Source of the DNA: Paraphysomonas bandaiensis
Taxonomy: Eukaryota > Chrysophyceae
Assembly (NCBI GenBank): GCA_965644295.1
Contig: CBFFRP010000410.1
Location: 62,001 to 126,000 of the forward strand
DNA length: 64,000 nt
Direction: 5' to 3'
The stretch's first letter is position 1. Each line of letters starts with the position of its first letter. Shown in pieces: positions 12,688-23,632 of this stretch. The notes beneath the pieces are model-generated. The model was not told the origin of the DNA. It was given only the letters and a program-made list of their open reading frames with translations, and did not search any database. Position numbers and translations under genes: made by a program.

Positions 12688-13110
12688 TGGTTTGAAGAGA
12701 GAGACATTGGGAGGTGATCCTCTGATTGTGTTGTGGGAGGTTGAAATCTACTTCCACTGGAGAATAGAATTAGCTGCTTGTAGTTGTAGATATATGTATA
12801 CACCAGCATACACTTTAGCCACAGTGGACTCGCGATATAACGCGATACTGGTTTTTAGCAGAGAAGTGGCAGTATTTATATAAAAACCCATGTTTTTAGA
12901 ATAAAAGCTTCAGTGTCGGCCAGTAGGAATACAGGGACTATACAGTCCAGTCATACAGTGCTTTGTATGTGTGTATCTTAAGGACTCATAGTTACGTAAA
13001 GCTTCATAGTCTACGCACAGCAATGGGCTCTATGCATATAGATTGCACAGCCAGACGAGTAATACCTAGATAAGCATTCATCTCAATTGTTCTCTTATAC
13101 CGTAGCCTGT
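12688..13110. promoter_or_regulatory. Divergent promoter region, hydrolase / JmjC
   Basis: 423 bp between divergent ATGs; AT-rich, no supported ORF. No GTAC-N4-GTAC dyad seen. The last 30 bases before 13111 are C/T-rich. Confidence 0.35.
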
Positions 13111-14799
13111 ATGACATCTTCCACCCCCGAGAGCGCTGTGCAGAGTGTGTTTAAGTTCTATAGAGAGCGTTGCAGAGAGGAAGCACTACTCACTAGTCAT
13201 GAATACAGACAGGAATACAGACAGGAATACAGTGGTGAGTGGACAGGTCGTGGACATAGATATGACTATATATACACTTACACTCACACTATGATCACAA
13301 TAGGAGGGAGCCATACAGCTTATGCCATGTTACTATGCAAGACCATTAAATCTGTACGTAAGTTCGTTCGTCAGAAGGAAGCGGAGCTACGCAGAGTTGT
13401 ATCTGATGCAAGAGACCGCAGGCAATATACAGATACTCAACTTGCAAAGGTCTGTTATCTTCATGGAGGTTATCTAGAGCTGCTTAACGACACTCGCGGT
13501 GCCCTTGAATCCTATGAAGCTGCTTTAAGTTTCATAAGCAAATCAGCGAATAGAGATCACACATTACATGAGCTCTTCTCGACGATTAAATATTCATACG
13601 AGCGTACCAAGATGCAGCTATCAATTGACAGTTCTCGACTAAGATTGGAAGCATCAGCCCCCCCTAGAGAATGCATCCGCCAGGATGTAGCACATGTAGA
13701 ATATGGGTCGATCAGCTACTCTAGCTTCTTGAATGCATTTGGCTTTACATGCACTCCGGTGGTATTTACCAATGCCGCCTCACATCTCCTAGATATCGAT
13801 TTCTGGTGTCTACCTTCCCTCATGAAACATATAGGCTCAAACACCGTCACACCAAAAGTATATGCAGAGGGTTCATATGAGTGGGCGAACCATGAGGATA
13901 CTGTGTCATGTACCATAGGCGATATCATACGGTCTTCGTTCCCTTCCGATGATGTACCAGGTGATTCTGTCGCGGCTTCCTCCAGTGCAACTGACTCGGA
14001 GAAAACTGCGAAGTGTAAGGGTTCCGAAACCTCGAAGCCGTACTTGGTGGATTGGAGTATACCGCAGCATTGTGCTACAGTGCTGGATATATTACCCTCC
14101 CCCCTTTTAATACCGAGATACTTCTCAGCTGACCTGCTTCAGCTTTGTCCTGAGGGCGTTTTGTATAGGGACACTTGGCCATCATTATTTATCGGCCCCA
14201 AGGGGTCGAAATCAGGTCTACACGTAGATTCATTCGGTAGCAACTTTTGGATGCTACTCATCACTGGTCGCAAGAAGTGGACGTTTTATTCTCCCGACGA
14301 TACGGCTCTTCTCCATCCCACATATCCGACTTCCTTTCAACCTGTTTTTCCTAGTGATGCTGTCAGTTCTGCGGTCCCGTCTTTTGAGGTAGTACTAAAC
14401 GCAGGAGAACTGCTGTTTGTACCCGCTGGAGCACCACACTCTGTAGAAAATCTGACCCCTACTATTGCGATATCAGCTAATTATGTTGATGAGTCTAACA
14501 TCGAGAGCTGTTTACGAAACCTCGAGCTCGAAGGACTGGTGTGTCCTAGATCCAAGGAACTATTTGACCAGTTAAAGTTCATTCACACCAACCACTCGTA
14601 TGATGCTGATAAATCGATGGCAGATAGTAAAGCTGCCTTTACATGGAGAGAATTTAAAGCTAGGAAATTAGTACCACGAAATGATTCCACTACTGTATTT
14701 AATCAAGATAGCTGTAATGGTGATGCTAAAACAGTTGACAGCGATTCATGTGATGTAGGTACTAAACAGCCTAGTTGTAAAAGAATGCGATTGTTATAG
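13111..14799 (+). CDS. JmjC/cupin-8 2-oxoglutarate oxygenase-like protein
   Basis: Start at ATG 13111 (MTSSTPESAVQSV). A GTGAGT donor and CAG acceptor bound an 84-nt intron (13235-13318), giving exons 13111-13234 and 13319-14799 and 534 aa. Unspliced, the 84 nt also stay open, so a 562-aa form is possible. The N-terminal helical part has one TPR-like helix pair (YLELLNDTRGALESYEAAL). The JmjC core spans about residues 175-430 and shows the iron triad: His343 and Asp345 in GLHVDSFGSNFW, and His415 in PAGAPHSVENL. It also has the WPSLFIGP and RKKWTFYSP strands typical of JMJD4/JMJD6-like cytosolic or nuclear hydroxylases and demethylases. The substrate (protein hydroxylation or histone) cannot be told. 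A basic CKRMRLL ends the protein. It converges on TIP41. Confidence 0.82.
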   Translation: MTSSTPESAVQSVFKFYRERCREEALLTSHEYRQEYRQEYSGEWTGRGHRYDYIYTYTHTMITIGGSHTAYAMLLCKTIKSVRKFVRQKEAELRRVVSDARDRRQYTDTQLAKVCYLHGGYLELLNDTRGALESYEAALSFISKSANRDHTLHELFSTIKYSYERTKMQLSIDSSRLRLEASAPPRECIRQDVAHVEYGSISYSSFLNAFGFTCTPVVFTNAASHLLDIDFWCLPSLMKHIGSNTVTPKVYAEGSYEWANHEDTVSCTIGDIIRSSFPSDDVPGDSVAASSSATDSEKTAKCKGSETSKPYLVDWSIPQHCATVLDILPSPLLIPRYFSADLLQLCPEGVLYRDTWPSLFIGPKGSKSGLHVDSFGSNFWMLLITGRKKWTFYSPDDTALLHPTYPTSFQPVFPSDAVSSAVPSFEVVLNAGELLFVPAGAPHSVENLTPTIAISANYVDESNIESCLRNLELEGLVCPRSKELFDQLKFIHTNHSYDADKSMADSKAAFTWREFKARKLVPRNDSTTVFNQDSCNGDAKTVDSDSCDVGTKQPSCKRMRLL

Positions 14800-15147
14800 T
14801 ACATATATGCTGTATTATAAGGCTTAAAGTTTTTATAAACAGCAGTAATAATAATTATAAAAAATAATAAACGTTTTGATTTACGTATAGGCATGTATAG
14901 TAAGAGTGCTAGAGGTAGGTAGGTTTCATCCTCGGTTTTCAACTATTCGGATATATATCGTCCCAGAGTCTATATGAAATAATATATCAACAGTTAAGGC
15001 CTATTTAATAGGTATAAACAATAGGGAAAATTAGTAATGACAATGCTTGAATTAGTAATGAGTTAAATTTATTCTATTACTATATATCACATCCTTGTTA
15101 CCAAGCAGGAAATATATCGCACAAGTGAAAATCATATCTGAAACAGC
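14800..15147. other. Convergent 3' spacer, JmjC / TIP41
   Basis: 348 bp between two stop codons; AT-rich with AATAAA-like hexamers near 14867. No coding or RNA feature seen. Confidence 0.4.
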
Positions 15148-16680
15148 CTATACCACATTCAGCGAAAGTGAATAGTTCTTGACACTTCTCACGGGAAGAA
15201 TTCGAGACATAAAATTCGCATCTCTAAGCTGTGAAGCTGTAACGTGAGGATGTGGCCCAGTGGAGGCGGAAGGTGGTGGGCGAGGTACAGAACCCATTGA
15301 TTGGAGGGTTGCACCTGTGTCTCTTTCCGCTGATCGAGACATGTAGTCGGACTCTTTACCCTGAAAAAGAACATAATGCAATGATGATACAAGACGAACA
15401 CATTATCCATTGTAGCCATGTGATATTTGTGTTTCATTAAACGAGTACGCATCGATGGCCATCCAATGCAATGAATATAACTCGTAGGTAGCGTTGCTAA
15501 TACAGTATATACTAACGAATCGTAGTTGCTACTAACTGACCTCTCTGTGGGTAATTTCCACCACGACCTTGTCTGAACCAAACTCATGAAAGAGGCGTGT
15601 ATCCCGTATAATAATCTGCAGACCGTCTACACGAACAAAGAGCCTGTGTACACAATACGACACATAAAATATCACTGGTTTACGATTGAGTTGACGAAAT
15701 AATATTCAGGGAACTAATTAATGCTTAAATACACACCGTGGATATTGGCTACATACCTGCTGAGCACAAACCAACAAGTCGGCATCACGCGAATTTTGAC
15801 GTCATATTGTGACTCTCCACAGTCCTGTAGGTCATCCTGTTGACAAACGATAGAGATAACTTAGATTATAGCCTCGTACAGCAATTGTGTCAATGTACCT
15901 GATAGAGTAGAATTTCATCGAAGAATATGATATCATCCTTTGCGCGCAGAAGATCCATATTTATACCACCCGGGGGGCAGGGTGTCCAGTTCAGAGGTGA
16001 CGTTGAAGGTGTTGAAGTGGGCTCAGTTGTCTCTGTTGTTGTAGGCGGAGAAGGAAGTCCCTGAAAAAGCAAAACTTATCGTGATGTGAGACCCGAGAGA
16101 TGGACGACACACATACCGATTGGTTGATAACTTCACCATCGTTCACAATAAACTCCCCCACAGGAGTTTTTACAGAATAATTGTAGTCTGACATATAAGT
16201 CCAATCCCATTTATGCTGTTTCATGCACCTCTGATCAGAGTCCGACCCTTCTGACTGCAGAGTCTCTGTCCACTTATGTGCATATGGAACCTCAAGCACC
16301 TGTAAAGTCTCCGGATGAGTATGTTTCAATGCCCAACACATCATTGCATCAGTAGATGTGAATGAAAGTGTCATATGAGAGGGCTCATGATGTAAGACGA
16401 GTGTATCATGAGGGAATAACATGGGCGGTAAGTGGAGATGATCTCCATTAATAACTATCACATCATCATTACGTGGATCCACTCCACAATGTGAACTAAT
16501 ATGTCTTTGCATATGTATAGTTTGAGTTTCATCAGCTATCTTACTATGACTTGTCGATATCTTCCAGCCTTTATAAGTCACGCCACTCGAGGCTGCTGCT
16601 GCTGAGGATAAGGGGCTTGATAGCTCATTCACACCGTGTTTATCTAAGATATCTTGAGAGGCGATAACAGCAGTTCTCAT
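15148..16680 (-). CDS. TIP41: TIP41/TIPRL-family PP2A regulator
   Basis: Five exons: 16680-16117, 16060-15899, 15836-15757, 15643-15541 and 15360-15148 (373 aa, all phases consistent). TIP41 binds PP2A-type phosphatase catalytic subunits and, in yeast, Tap42 in TOR signalling. Diagnostic blocks in order: WDWTYMSDYNYSVKTP, then DDIIFFDEILLYQDDLQDCG, KIRVMPTCWFVLSR, LFVRVDG and RDTRLFHEFG, followed by the conserved C-terminal end around NFMSRILPVR. Human TIPRL has about 270 aa; the extra 100 residues are in the N-terminal region and in a Thr/Pro-rich insert (about residues 190-212) just after the second exon starts. ATG 16680 is chosen because the upstream in-frame Met codons lie in TATA-type promoter repeats. 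Divergent from the FtsJ-like gene. Confidence 0.93.
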
Positions 16681-17302
16681 AGTGTTGATGGATTGGTAAT
16701 GTATCGTATAATAGTGTATGTAGAGTGAGATAGAGAGTGATTCTATGTATATATATGTATATATGGAACATTTCATACTTTAGATTGTGTTGATTATGTG
16801 CTGTGGAATACGTACAGCAGTATAGTATGTATAGATATTCTATGTATGTATGTACAGTAGGAGAGACTCTGTATATGAAGTAGAGTGTATTTATATTATG
16901 TACAATAGTACCTATCATGTATGTAGGTGGGGTGTCTTATTAATGCAAAAACACACTCACCATACATCAAACGGTTGTTAAACGTACCATTCCCTCACGA
17001 CTGATGACACTATACGTATTACGGCCAAATACAGTGTCCACACGGAGGTCGATGTCAGTACGACTCTCGTTTTGTTTGTGTTACAAGAAATACCACTTTT
17101 TGACACAATAAAACCCAAAAAGCTCTCTATATGCAGGAGTTTTATACAGATTTTTGTAGTAGCAGTCGCATATGTACAGGACCATCCATACATACCTACC
17201 TAAACCTCATATGTCCGTCCACTCATTGTACTGCAATCTTGCTACCTTAAAATATAGTGCTGCATAATAACCAACATAGTACGTATTAAGTAATTGATTC
17301 AT
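16681..17302. promoter_or_regulatory. Divergent promoter region, TIP41 / FtsJ-like
   Basis: 622 bp between divergent ATGs. TATG/TATA microsatellites lie at about 16740-16765 and 16825-16860, and the sequence GTACAGCAGTAT at 16812-16823 is a near-perfect copy of the promoter dyad. No convincing ORF. Confidence 0.45.
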
Positions 17303-18607
17303 ATGATCGATATAGTGTACCCTAAACATGACATGTGCTGGGCCATGGAGGTGGAATGGTCTCACGCTAGACGTGTTCACGACACACTGCGAGTGCAAGG
17401 AGTGGAGTCCGTATGTGTCCCTGGACACCGGCCATCTCAAGACCCCTCTCTCATATACAGCCGTACAAACCTTATTAATGAGCACCTCCTTCCCTCTGAG
17501 TGCTGTAAATACATCCACCGCATGTTCTATGTCCCATATTCATGCTATGATATGAGCTTGATGCACTCCAATTCAGTATTACAGGATGCTGTTGTAAAAC
17601 GCGCTGTTTTTAAGGTCCTTGCATCGCCAAAGCCGCTAGAGAGGTCTATTGTAGATGTGCTTATTCGAGACTCGGATGAAGATGGCAACCCACTGCAGCC
17701 CATTGTCTCACCGGAGTGTATTCACCCCAGCCTAAACACTCATATAATCCACTGTATATACAGCCCCAACGAAGGTTTATTTCGATGGGGAATCACGAGC
17801 AAAGAAGAGTCTGAAAGTTACTCTCTATCTGCCGAGTGTCTCCTTGGGGTGGTTGCTGCATCCCATTCCGCTCTACCGTCGCCACCTGTTTGCCGCGCGT
17901 ATCACAAGATGCAGGAGATTGTAGAAATATATTTTCCCAAGTGGGGTTGGGCTTTGCCGAATAAAGATCACCTCCTGGCAGTGGATGTGGGGGCCAGTCC
18001 GGGCGGATGGACGCAATATATAGCCCCATTGTGCAAACGAGTGTTATCCATTGACCCAGGCGAGATCCGCCCCTGTGTCCGTAGTTTGCCAACTGTCACG
18101 CACTCTCAGCATTTAGCAGAGTCGTGTGAGGCCCAGCAAGACCTCTGTTCTTTCACGCACTCTGGTGAATCGCAATATAGTCCAGTATCGCTCTGTGTAT
18201 GTGACGTTAATTTCGAGGGGTACCTTGCCGCCGACATGCTAGTGGAGAGTATTCTCCCTCACATGTCAGTTACACCATCTGCAGCACATATATCTCTTTG
18301 TCACTTGTGTTCTGCACACTCTATTCCCCCATTACAATCGGACTGTGCCAACGTATTCTCAGGCTCTTCAGTGCCGAGTTACCTAGTGTTAACACTCAAA
18401 CTACCCAAGAATCCTAGTCAGAGAAAAATAGAAAGTAGCTTTAACTCGGCTTGCAGGTCCCTAAGCAGAGGGTATACGTACCAGGAAAGCAAGGGGAACT
18501 CCCCGAGAACAGTAGCTGTGAAATGTATAGATTTTAAGATGATTCATTTAAATGCGAACTCTAGAAATGAACGCACGCTTGTATGTAGAGTTGTGGTGCT
18601 TTCATGA
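17303..18607 (+). CDS. FtsJ/RrmJ-like 2'-O-RNA methyltransferase
   Basis: A single exon of 434 aa; ATG 17303 is the first Met in frame. The N-terminal ~200 residues lack a recognised motif and may bind RNA. The catalytic domain begins near residue 210 with SAM-binding motif I, LLAVDVGASPGGWTQYIA, followed by VLSIDPGEI. The FtsJ-type K-D-K arrangement is visible: Lys in LPNKDHLL before motif I, Asp in LCVCDVNFEG, and Lys in YLVLTLKLPKN. The family methylates ribose 2'-OH in rRNA, tRNA or mRNA caps; which RNA is used here is unknown. The ASPGGWT form and the large N-terminal part recall RlmM-like and other divergent FtsJ proteins rather than the compact ribosomal FtsJ. A long 3' spacer follows. 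Confidence 0.8.
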   Translation: MIDIVYPKHDMCWAMEVEWSHARRVHDTLRVQGVESVCVPGHRPSQDPSLIYSRTNLINEHLLPSECCKYIHRMFYVPYSCYDMSLMHSNSVLQDAVVKRAVFKVLASPKPLERSIVDVLIRDSDEDGNPLQPIVSPECIHPSLNTHIIHCIYSPNEGLFRWGITSKEESESYSLSAECLLGVVAASHSALPSPPVCRAYHKMQEIVEIYFPKWGWALPNKDHLLAVDVGASPGGWTQYIAPLCKRVLSIDPGEIRPCVRSLPTVTHSQHLAESCEAQQDLCSFTHSGESQYSPVSLCVCDVNFEGYLAADMLVESILPHMSVTPSAAHISLCHLCSAHSIPPLQSDCANVFSGSSVPSYLVLTLKLPKNPSQRKIESSFNSACRSLSRGYTYQESKGNSPRTVAVKCIDFKMIHLNANSRNERTLVCRVVVLS

Positions 18608-19952
18608 GTGCGTGTTGAAGTGCTAATTATTTGTTTTCGTACTATATAATGTTTAATAAATATCATAACACTTAACCGTTTACTCTATCATGGCGCAACC
18701 TAGCTACGTGCTTTCACAATTCCAGATTTCTTGGTAGATGAGTCTGTGAATATGTCACAATATTTAATTTACTTAACTCCGTCATTGCTCTAATAAACGG
18801 ACTGTGTAAATATAAATGAGCTAACTTAGTTCTATCGTGCTTTTTTTCACAGGATTCTATGTGTACGTCCAACATCTTCCGGAGTAGCTATATTTATCCC
18901 TCTGGGCTGCGTAGACCTTCGAGTATTTGAAACAGGTCTGACAAAATAGAGTACACTTCAAACATTTACTGAATACTTTGAGAGCAAAAGCCATACTTTG
19001 ACGAGTTACATCTATTAACTGTATGTACTACTATATATGTAAACACTGATCTGTATATGTAAACACTATATATTATATATACTATATCTTCACTCGTTGA
19101 AATATATCTGACCTGTGGTGATACAGTAGATTCATATATATATCTTTAAGGTTATAAGTTATTATTATTTTTGATTTCAAAGTAATTACAAACAATAGAC
19201 TTGTAGGGCATTCTTAGTAGGGAGTGCATCATATGGCTTACAGGTGTATGTAATATGTCTGCATTGGCGACTTTCAAGTCTACAATTGGAAATAGTGTTC
19301 TTATACTGCTGTCTTATGAAATTCCATGTCATGCATCCTCCATAGCCCTTGCAATATAGCTATAGATATTGAGGGCTCAGACGGTGGACAAACTTGTACA
19401 ATGATAACATGCGCGCCCAAAACCCTTTTCCCGAATTTGGTATTTTTGGGTATATATTTCAGATTGTTGGGGTTTTTGTATGTACTGAAAACTAAAATAT
19501 GATGGTTTTTAGTGGCCAGAAGTGTTCGTACTGCACTTGTATAATAGAACATCATTGTCGTACGATGAAGGGAAGATGGTCGGATGGATATTAAACAGAA
19601 GAGAGAAGTGAGATGTTCTTGTGTATCTTCAATGACCATACATATACATTCACATACGCACTTTATATATATATCCCCAATATATATATGGGTATGTCCT
19701 ATACATACATACATACTATTCATCACATAGCTAATGATTGAACTTCTCTTCTTCTCATCCATCAGTTGGCCTGAAGTCTATACAATAAGCCAATCAATTC
19801 TCTTCTAACTACTCTTCATATCACTGTATAGTCTGTAATAGAACACTCATATATTACTCACTTCGACTTCGACTTCGACTTCATCTTCTTTTATCATACA
19901 CTTCACGCCATCATACATACATAGATCTCCATACACTCATATATACAGTCAT
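18608..19952. other. Long intergenic spacer
   Basis: 1,345 bp of AT-rich DNA between two plus-strand genes. An AATAAA polyadenylation-like signal lies at 18654. Short TATATA tracts occur at 19050-19080, 19130-19140 and 19660-19690. A short repeat of CTTCGA occurs at about 19860-19880. A 153-aa frame on the minus strand (19762-19301) has no domain and overlaps microsatellite sequence. Nothing else supported. Confidence 0.4.
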
Positions 19953-22328
19953 ATGAGGTGCTTTGGTATACATATACGATCACTATATCCACGTGAGATA
20001 TGCGTCATATTAACTATCGCTGCTGGGATAGGGCTATTCACTCCATACATTCTTGGATATGAAAGCGATGAATCACATCGTCAAGATCTTCCTATTAAAC
20101 TCATTAATAGGAATATATTTCATGCTTCATTAATCGCTGCATTCTCCTCTGCATTACCCATGACACTTGATACATTGCTAGACTATCATTTACCATTACG
20201 TTATACATTACCAAGATATTTAATGGTGCTCTCTCTATCATTACCAGGCATCTTATCCTTCTATACCACTATGATATTAGATCATCCATCATTTGCTCCT
20301 GTAATTGTTGGAATACATTTACGTGAAATCTTATTACGTGGATCTCTATTAAGTTTTCTATTATATGATGGATGTTCATGGAAGACGATTGCGATTGTAG
20401 GGAGTGTATGGGTGATGACAATGTGTATGTTATATGTATCTTTATGGGAGGCTTATATACCCAATAGAATCAGTATGGAATTAAGTGAGCATATTCGTAT
20501 GGCTACACCAGTATCAGTGGGAATTGTTGTGGGTCTACTTATGTATAGGTGGCGAAAGTCAGTTATATCATCTAATAATGCTCCGGTAGCTCATGTTACC
20601 ACGTTCTATACTTTCCTTTTTGCGTTGTGTATCAGTATTAAAATAGGCGTTCTCTTTATCACAGATGATATGGCATACTCGGGCTTTTCAGATATATTCA
20701 TCTGTATTCTTGCGACCACTATACCTGGTCGCCAAGCGAGGCATGAGAAGACGATTGCTGAGGTGAGTGTAGTTGCCTTTTGTATTCTATAAAGTTCTGA
20801 TTAAAGATGTGTTTTGGCAGCATATCATCGAATCGAAACGTGATTATGTAAGCTATCTGTCACACGAAATCCGTACACCTCTCAATGCTGTGTACATGGG
20901 AATCCAACTTCTTACCAAGGAGTGCGCCGGAGTATTGTATAACAAGGATGTGACCGATATTCTCACTGATATTGACAATTCCTGCAAAGTTGCCATAGAT
21001 ATTTTGAATGAGTTTCTGCTGGCTAATAAACTAGAGGCAGGAAATGTTACGCTCGAGAAAGAGATCGTCGATGCTTATGTTATAATCAATGACGTTTCGA
21101 AATCGTTTGATGCCCAGGTATAAGCCTTGCCGTGTCAACAATATTCCCTGGTATGTAAATGCTTGTGATTAGGCAAGGCAGCGTGGTGTGATATACTCCC
21201 ACAGCGGTGATTGTCATATCGATCCAGCGATTTCGAATAATAACGTGCAATTAGACGCGGACTCGCGGAAGCTCAGCCAAGTAATGCGTAATTTGATCTC
21301 TAATGCCTTGAAGTTCACTCCTAAGGGCGGCCGGGTGGATGTATATGCTTATCTGACCCCACATGACGATATTCCTTCGCCGAAGAGGTCACCAACACAT
21401 TCGCTGTATAGTATTCAGCCACAGCCTTTCGTATCACCTACAAGTACAATTCCAACAAAAGCAACCAAACAAGTGGGTCGAGGAGTATACGGTGTGGGAA
21501 GGTCAATCCTGAGGATTGAAGTCCATGATACAGGTGTGGGTATATCACCGGTACGTTAATCTACGTCTACTACTTGCTGTGTAATGTGTAGTATATATTA
21601 GGAGAATGTTCAAAAGTTATTCGGTGAGATTGTTCAGTTTAATGCTGCTCAGCTGCAGAATGGTGGTGGATCTGGTATAGGGTTGTGGAGTAAGTCTTAT
21701 GTCACCTTAGTGTAACCAAACTTATTTATGTTTTTCTCTAGTATCTAAGAAGATAGTCGACCTTCATGGTGGGCGTATTGGGGTCACTTCCGAACTGGGA
21801 AATGGGTCTATGTTTTTTATGGAGCTGGAAGTGGCTGATGTTGCGACTGGGACAGATGTATCCAAGGAATGCAATGACAATCCAGCCGCCGTCGAAATGT
21901 GTGTTTCTGCGCATAACAGTGTGCAAAACATAGGCGTCGACGACTTATGCGAGATGAAGGTACTTGTGGTGGACGACTCGGCAGTGAACCGGAAGATGCT
22001 TACTCGCTTAATTGAACCTAGAGTAGGTCATATTTCTCAGGCTGAAAATGGCCTGGAAGCAGTGACCAAAGTCCGTGAATCCATGGAGCGAAAATCACCC
22101 TTTGATTTGATATTCATGGATGCCACTATGCCGGAGATGTGTGGCATTGATGCCACTATACTCATTCGTGGAATAGGGTACAAGGGCATGCTTGTGTTCT
22201 TGACCGGGAACGTTACCCCGGAGGATAGAGAGCAATTTATGGCTGCTGGGGCAAACAATGTTATTGCAAAGCCGTGCACGTTAGAGACTGTGGAACGCAT
22301 TCTGAGAACGGTTTCTTCAATAACTTGA
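19953..22328 (+). CDS. Membrane-bound hybrid histidine kinase with receiver domain
   Basis: Five exons: 19953-20762, 20821-21117, 21173-21550, 21602-21689 and 21742-22328 (introns 51-58 nt); 719 aa. The N-terminal 265 residues hold six or seven hydrophobic segments (for example EICVILTIAAGIGLFTPYIL, VIVGIHLREILL, TFYTFLFALCISIKIGVLF), a membrane sensor of no recognised family. The kinase core follows: H-box SHEIRTPLNAV with phospho-acceptor His285, N-box NLISNALKFTPKGG, G1 DTGVGIS, F-box LFGEIVQF and G2 GSGIGLW. The receiver domain has acidic Asp602/603, phospho-acceptor Asp651 (IFMDATMPEM) and Lys701, so the His-Asp relay is complete. No HPt domain is present, so a separate phosphotransfer protein is expected. 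It converges on the secreted DGSVW-repeat gene. Confidence 0.93.
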
Positions 22329-22743
22329 CGATGCCATGTTTTTTTACAACTCCACTCGGGTTGGAGTTTTTGTTCTATACAAGCATTTACTTTTTTAATG
22401 CCTTTGTTGTAATATATTCGACCGATAAACAGGTTGAAGGAAGTTTATGAGAATTTCTCGGAGCTATCGATACATTTATTATGCTATCATAGATTTTGTG
22501 GTATTAAGATGAGTTTTGTTGAATGAAGACACTAGACCATATAATATATTTTAAGAATTTTATTCTTTGTTTTAATTACATGGATTCGGGCTGGGTAGTA
22601 ATTAGTAGGTGGACACCACATACTACGTCTAATATCTATGATTTTAACAGTTGCCTCCACGCTACAAATTTACCACTATTACATCCCCCGAGCCCAATAA
22701 GCCAATTGAAATTACATATGTAATACATCGTGCTGTTATTTAT
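22329..22743. other. Convergent 3' spacer
   Basis: 415 bp between stops of the histidine kinase and the secreted-protein gene. Contains a short inverted repeat just after the kinase stop (CAACTCCACTCG and CGGGTTGGAG, about 22346-22368) that could fold into a 3'-UTR hairpin. No gene. Confidence 0.35.
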
Positions 22744-23632
22744 TCATCGCATCTTATTCCACACCGAGCCATCATCCCATCTGATGACATTGCTATCGTG
22801 ATCATATGTTCCAGTCAGTGAATTCGGTCCACCTGCGCGCAATACAACCGAAAGAAATAGCTGTGAGTACAGGATATATTCGACATATTGATCATCTGAA
22901 TACAGCGTTCCGGCCCCTACCTTTTGGTGAAAAGTCGACTATGATAGTGTTTCCGCTGGTAGCACCATCCAGAGGTCCCCAATGCGCATCGCCAATGCCA
23001 CGACATCTTTGCATGTCACCAACTGGAGAATCTATAAAACGCGATTAGATATTTGTGGCACATATATACATTACATATTATTACCAACCTCCAAAGATTT
23101 TGGCAGATGTTTCAGTCTCAAAGTTTATCGTTATTGCGCAGTTATCATCGCGGTCCTTAATCATATACTTGCCAGTGAACGGCAGCTTATACCACACACT
23201 CCCATCACTCCATGTGATAGATCTGGATTGACTGTTATATTCACCAGTGGCATCCTGTTTATCACCTTGATATCCATATGATTGTTAGGAGTTTACATGA
23301 ATAGAAACGATCAATGAATGAACTCACTGATATCACTATACTGTACACGTATCTCTGTATCAGACACCATATGAGCCGATACAGGGCCCCATCTCTTATC
23401 ATTGACCCAATTGCATGCTGATCCAGCCCTATAGATACCTCTCATGAACATCAGTGTAGTAGATATACCCGTTAACTGACCCTACATCGGACCCTGTAAC
23501 GGATAGATGGCCTCGTTTGTTCAGTATGGTACGGCCGCATTCAGGCTGTGTGGGATCATGATATCTCCCTTCTAATGGATGAGATGATAAGGTAGGTGTG
23601 ATGTAAAGGAGTGTGTATAGGAGGAGAAGCAT
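22744..23632 (-). CDS. Secreted repeat protein with WxDGSVWxK motifs
   Basis: Pieced together from splice signals: exons 23632-23469, 23428-23328, 23265-23089, 23031-22921 and 22832-22744 (introns 40-88 nt), 213 aa, all phases consistent. A signal peptide (MLLLLYTLLYITPTLSS) precedes a Cys-containing body. The clearest repeat pairs a L/T-x-G-x-Y turn with a W-[SD]-DGSVW-x-K strand: ATGEYNSQSRSITWSDGSVW in exon 3 and LTGTYDHDSNVIRWDDGSVW in exon 5. The start of the mature protein (HPLEGRYHD) and PFTGKYMIKD in exon 3 look like further copies of the turn. This looks like a small beta-sheet extracellular domain in tandem; I do not recognise a named family and propose no function. The last three exons contain only short open frames. 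Dyad copies lie upstream (23746-23884). Confidence 0.72.

Noticed and set aside
19301-19762. 153-aa minus-strand frame
   Set aside because: Overlaps TATATA microsatellites, no recognised domain, no splice context and low-complexity composition.
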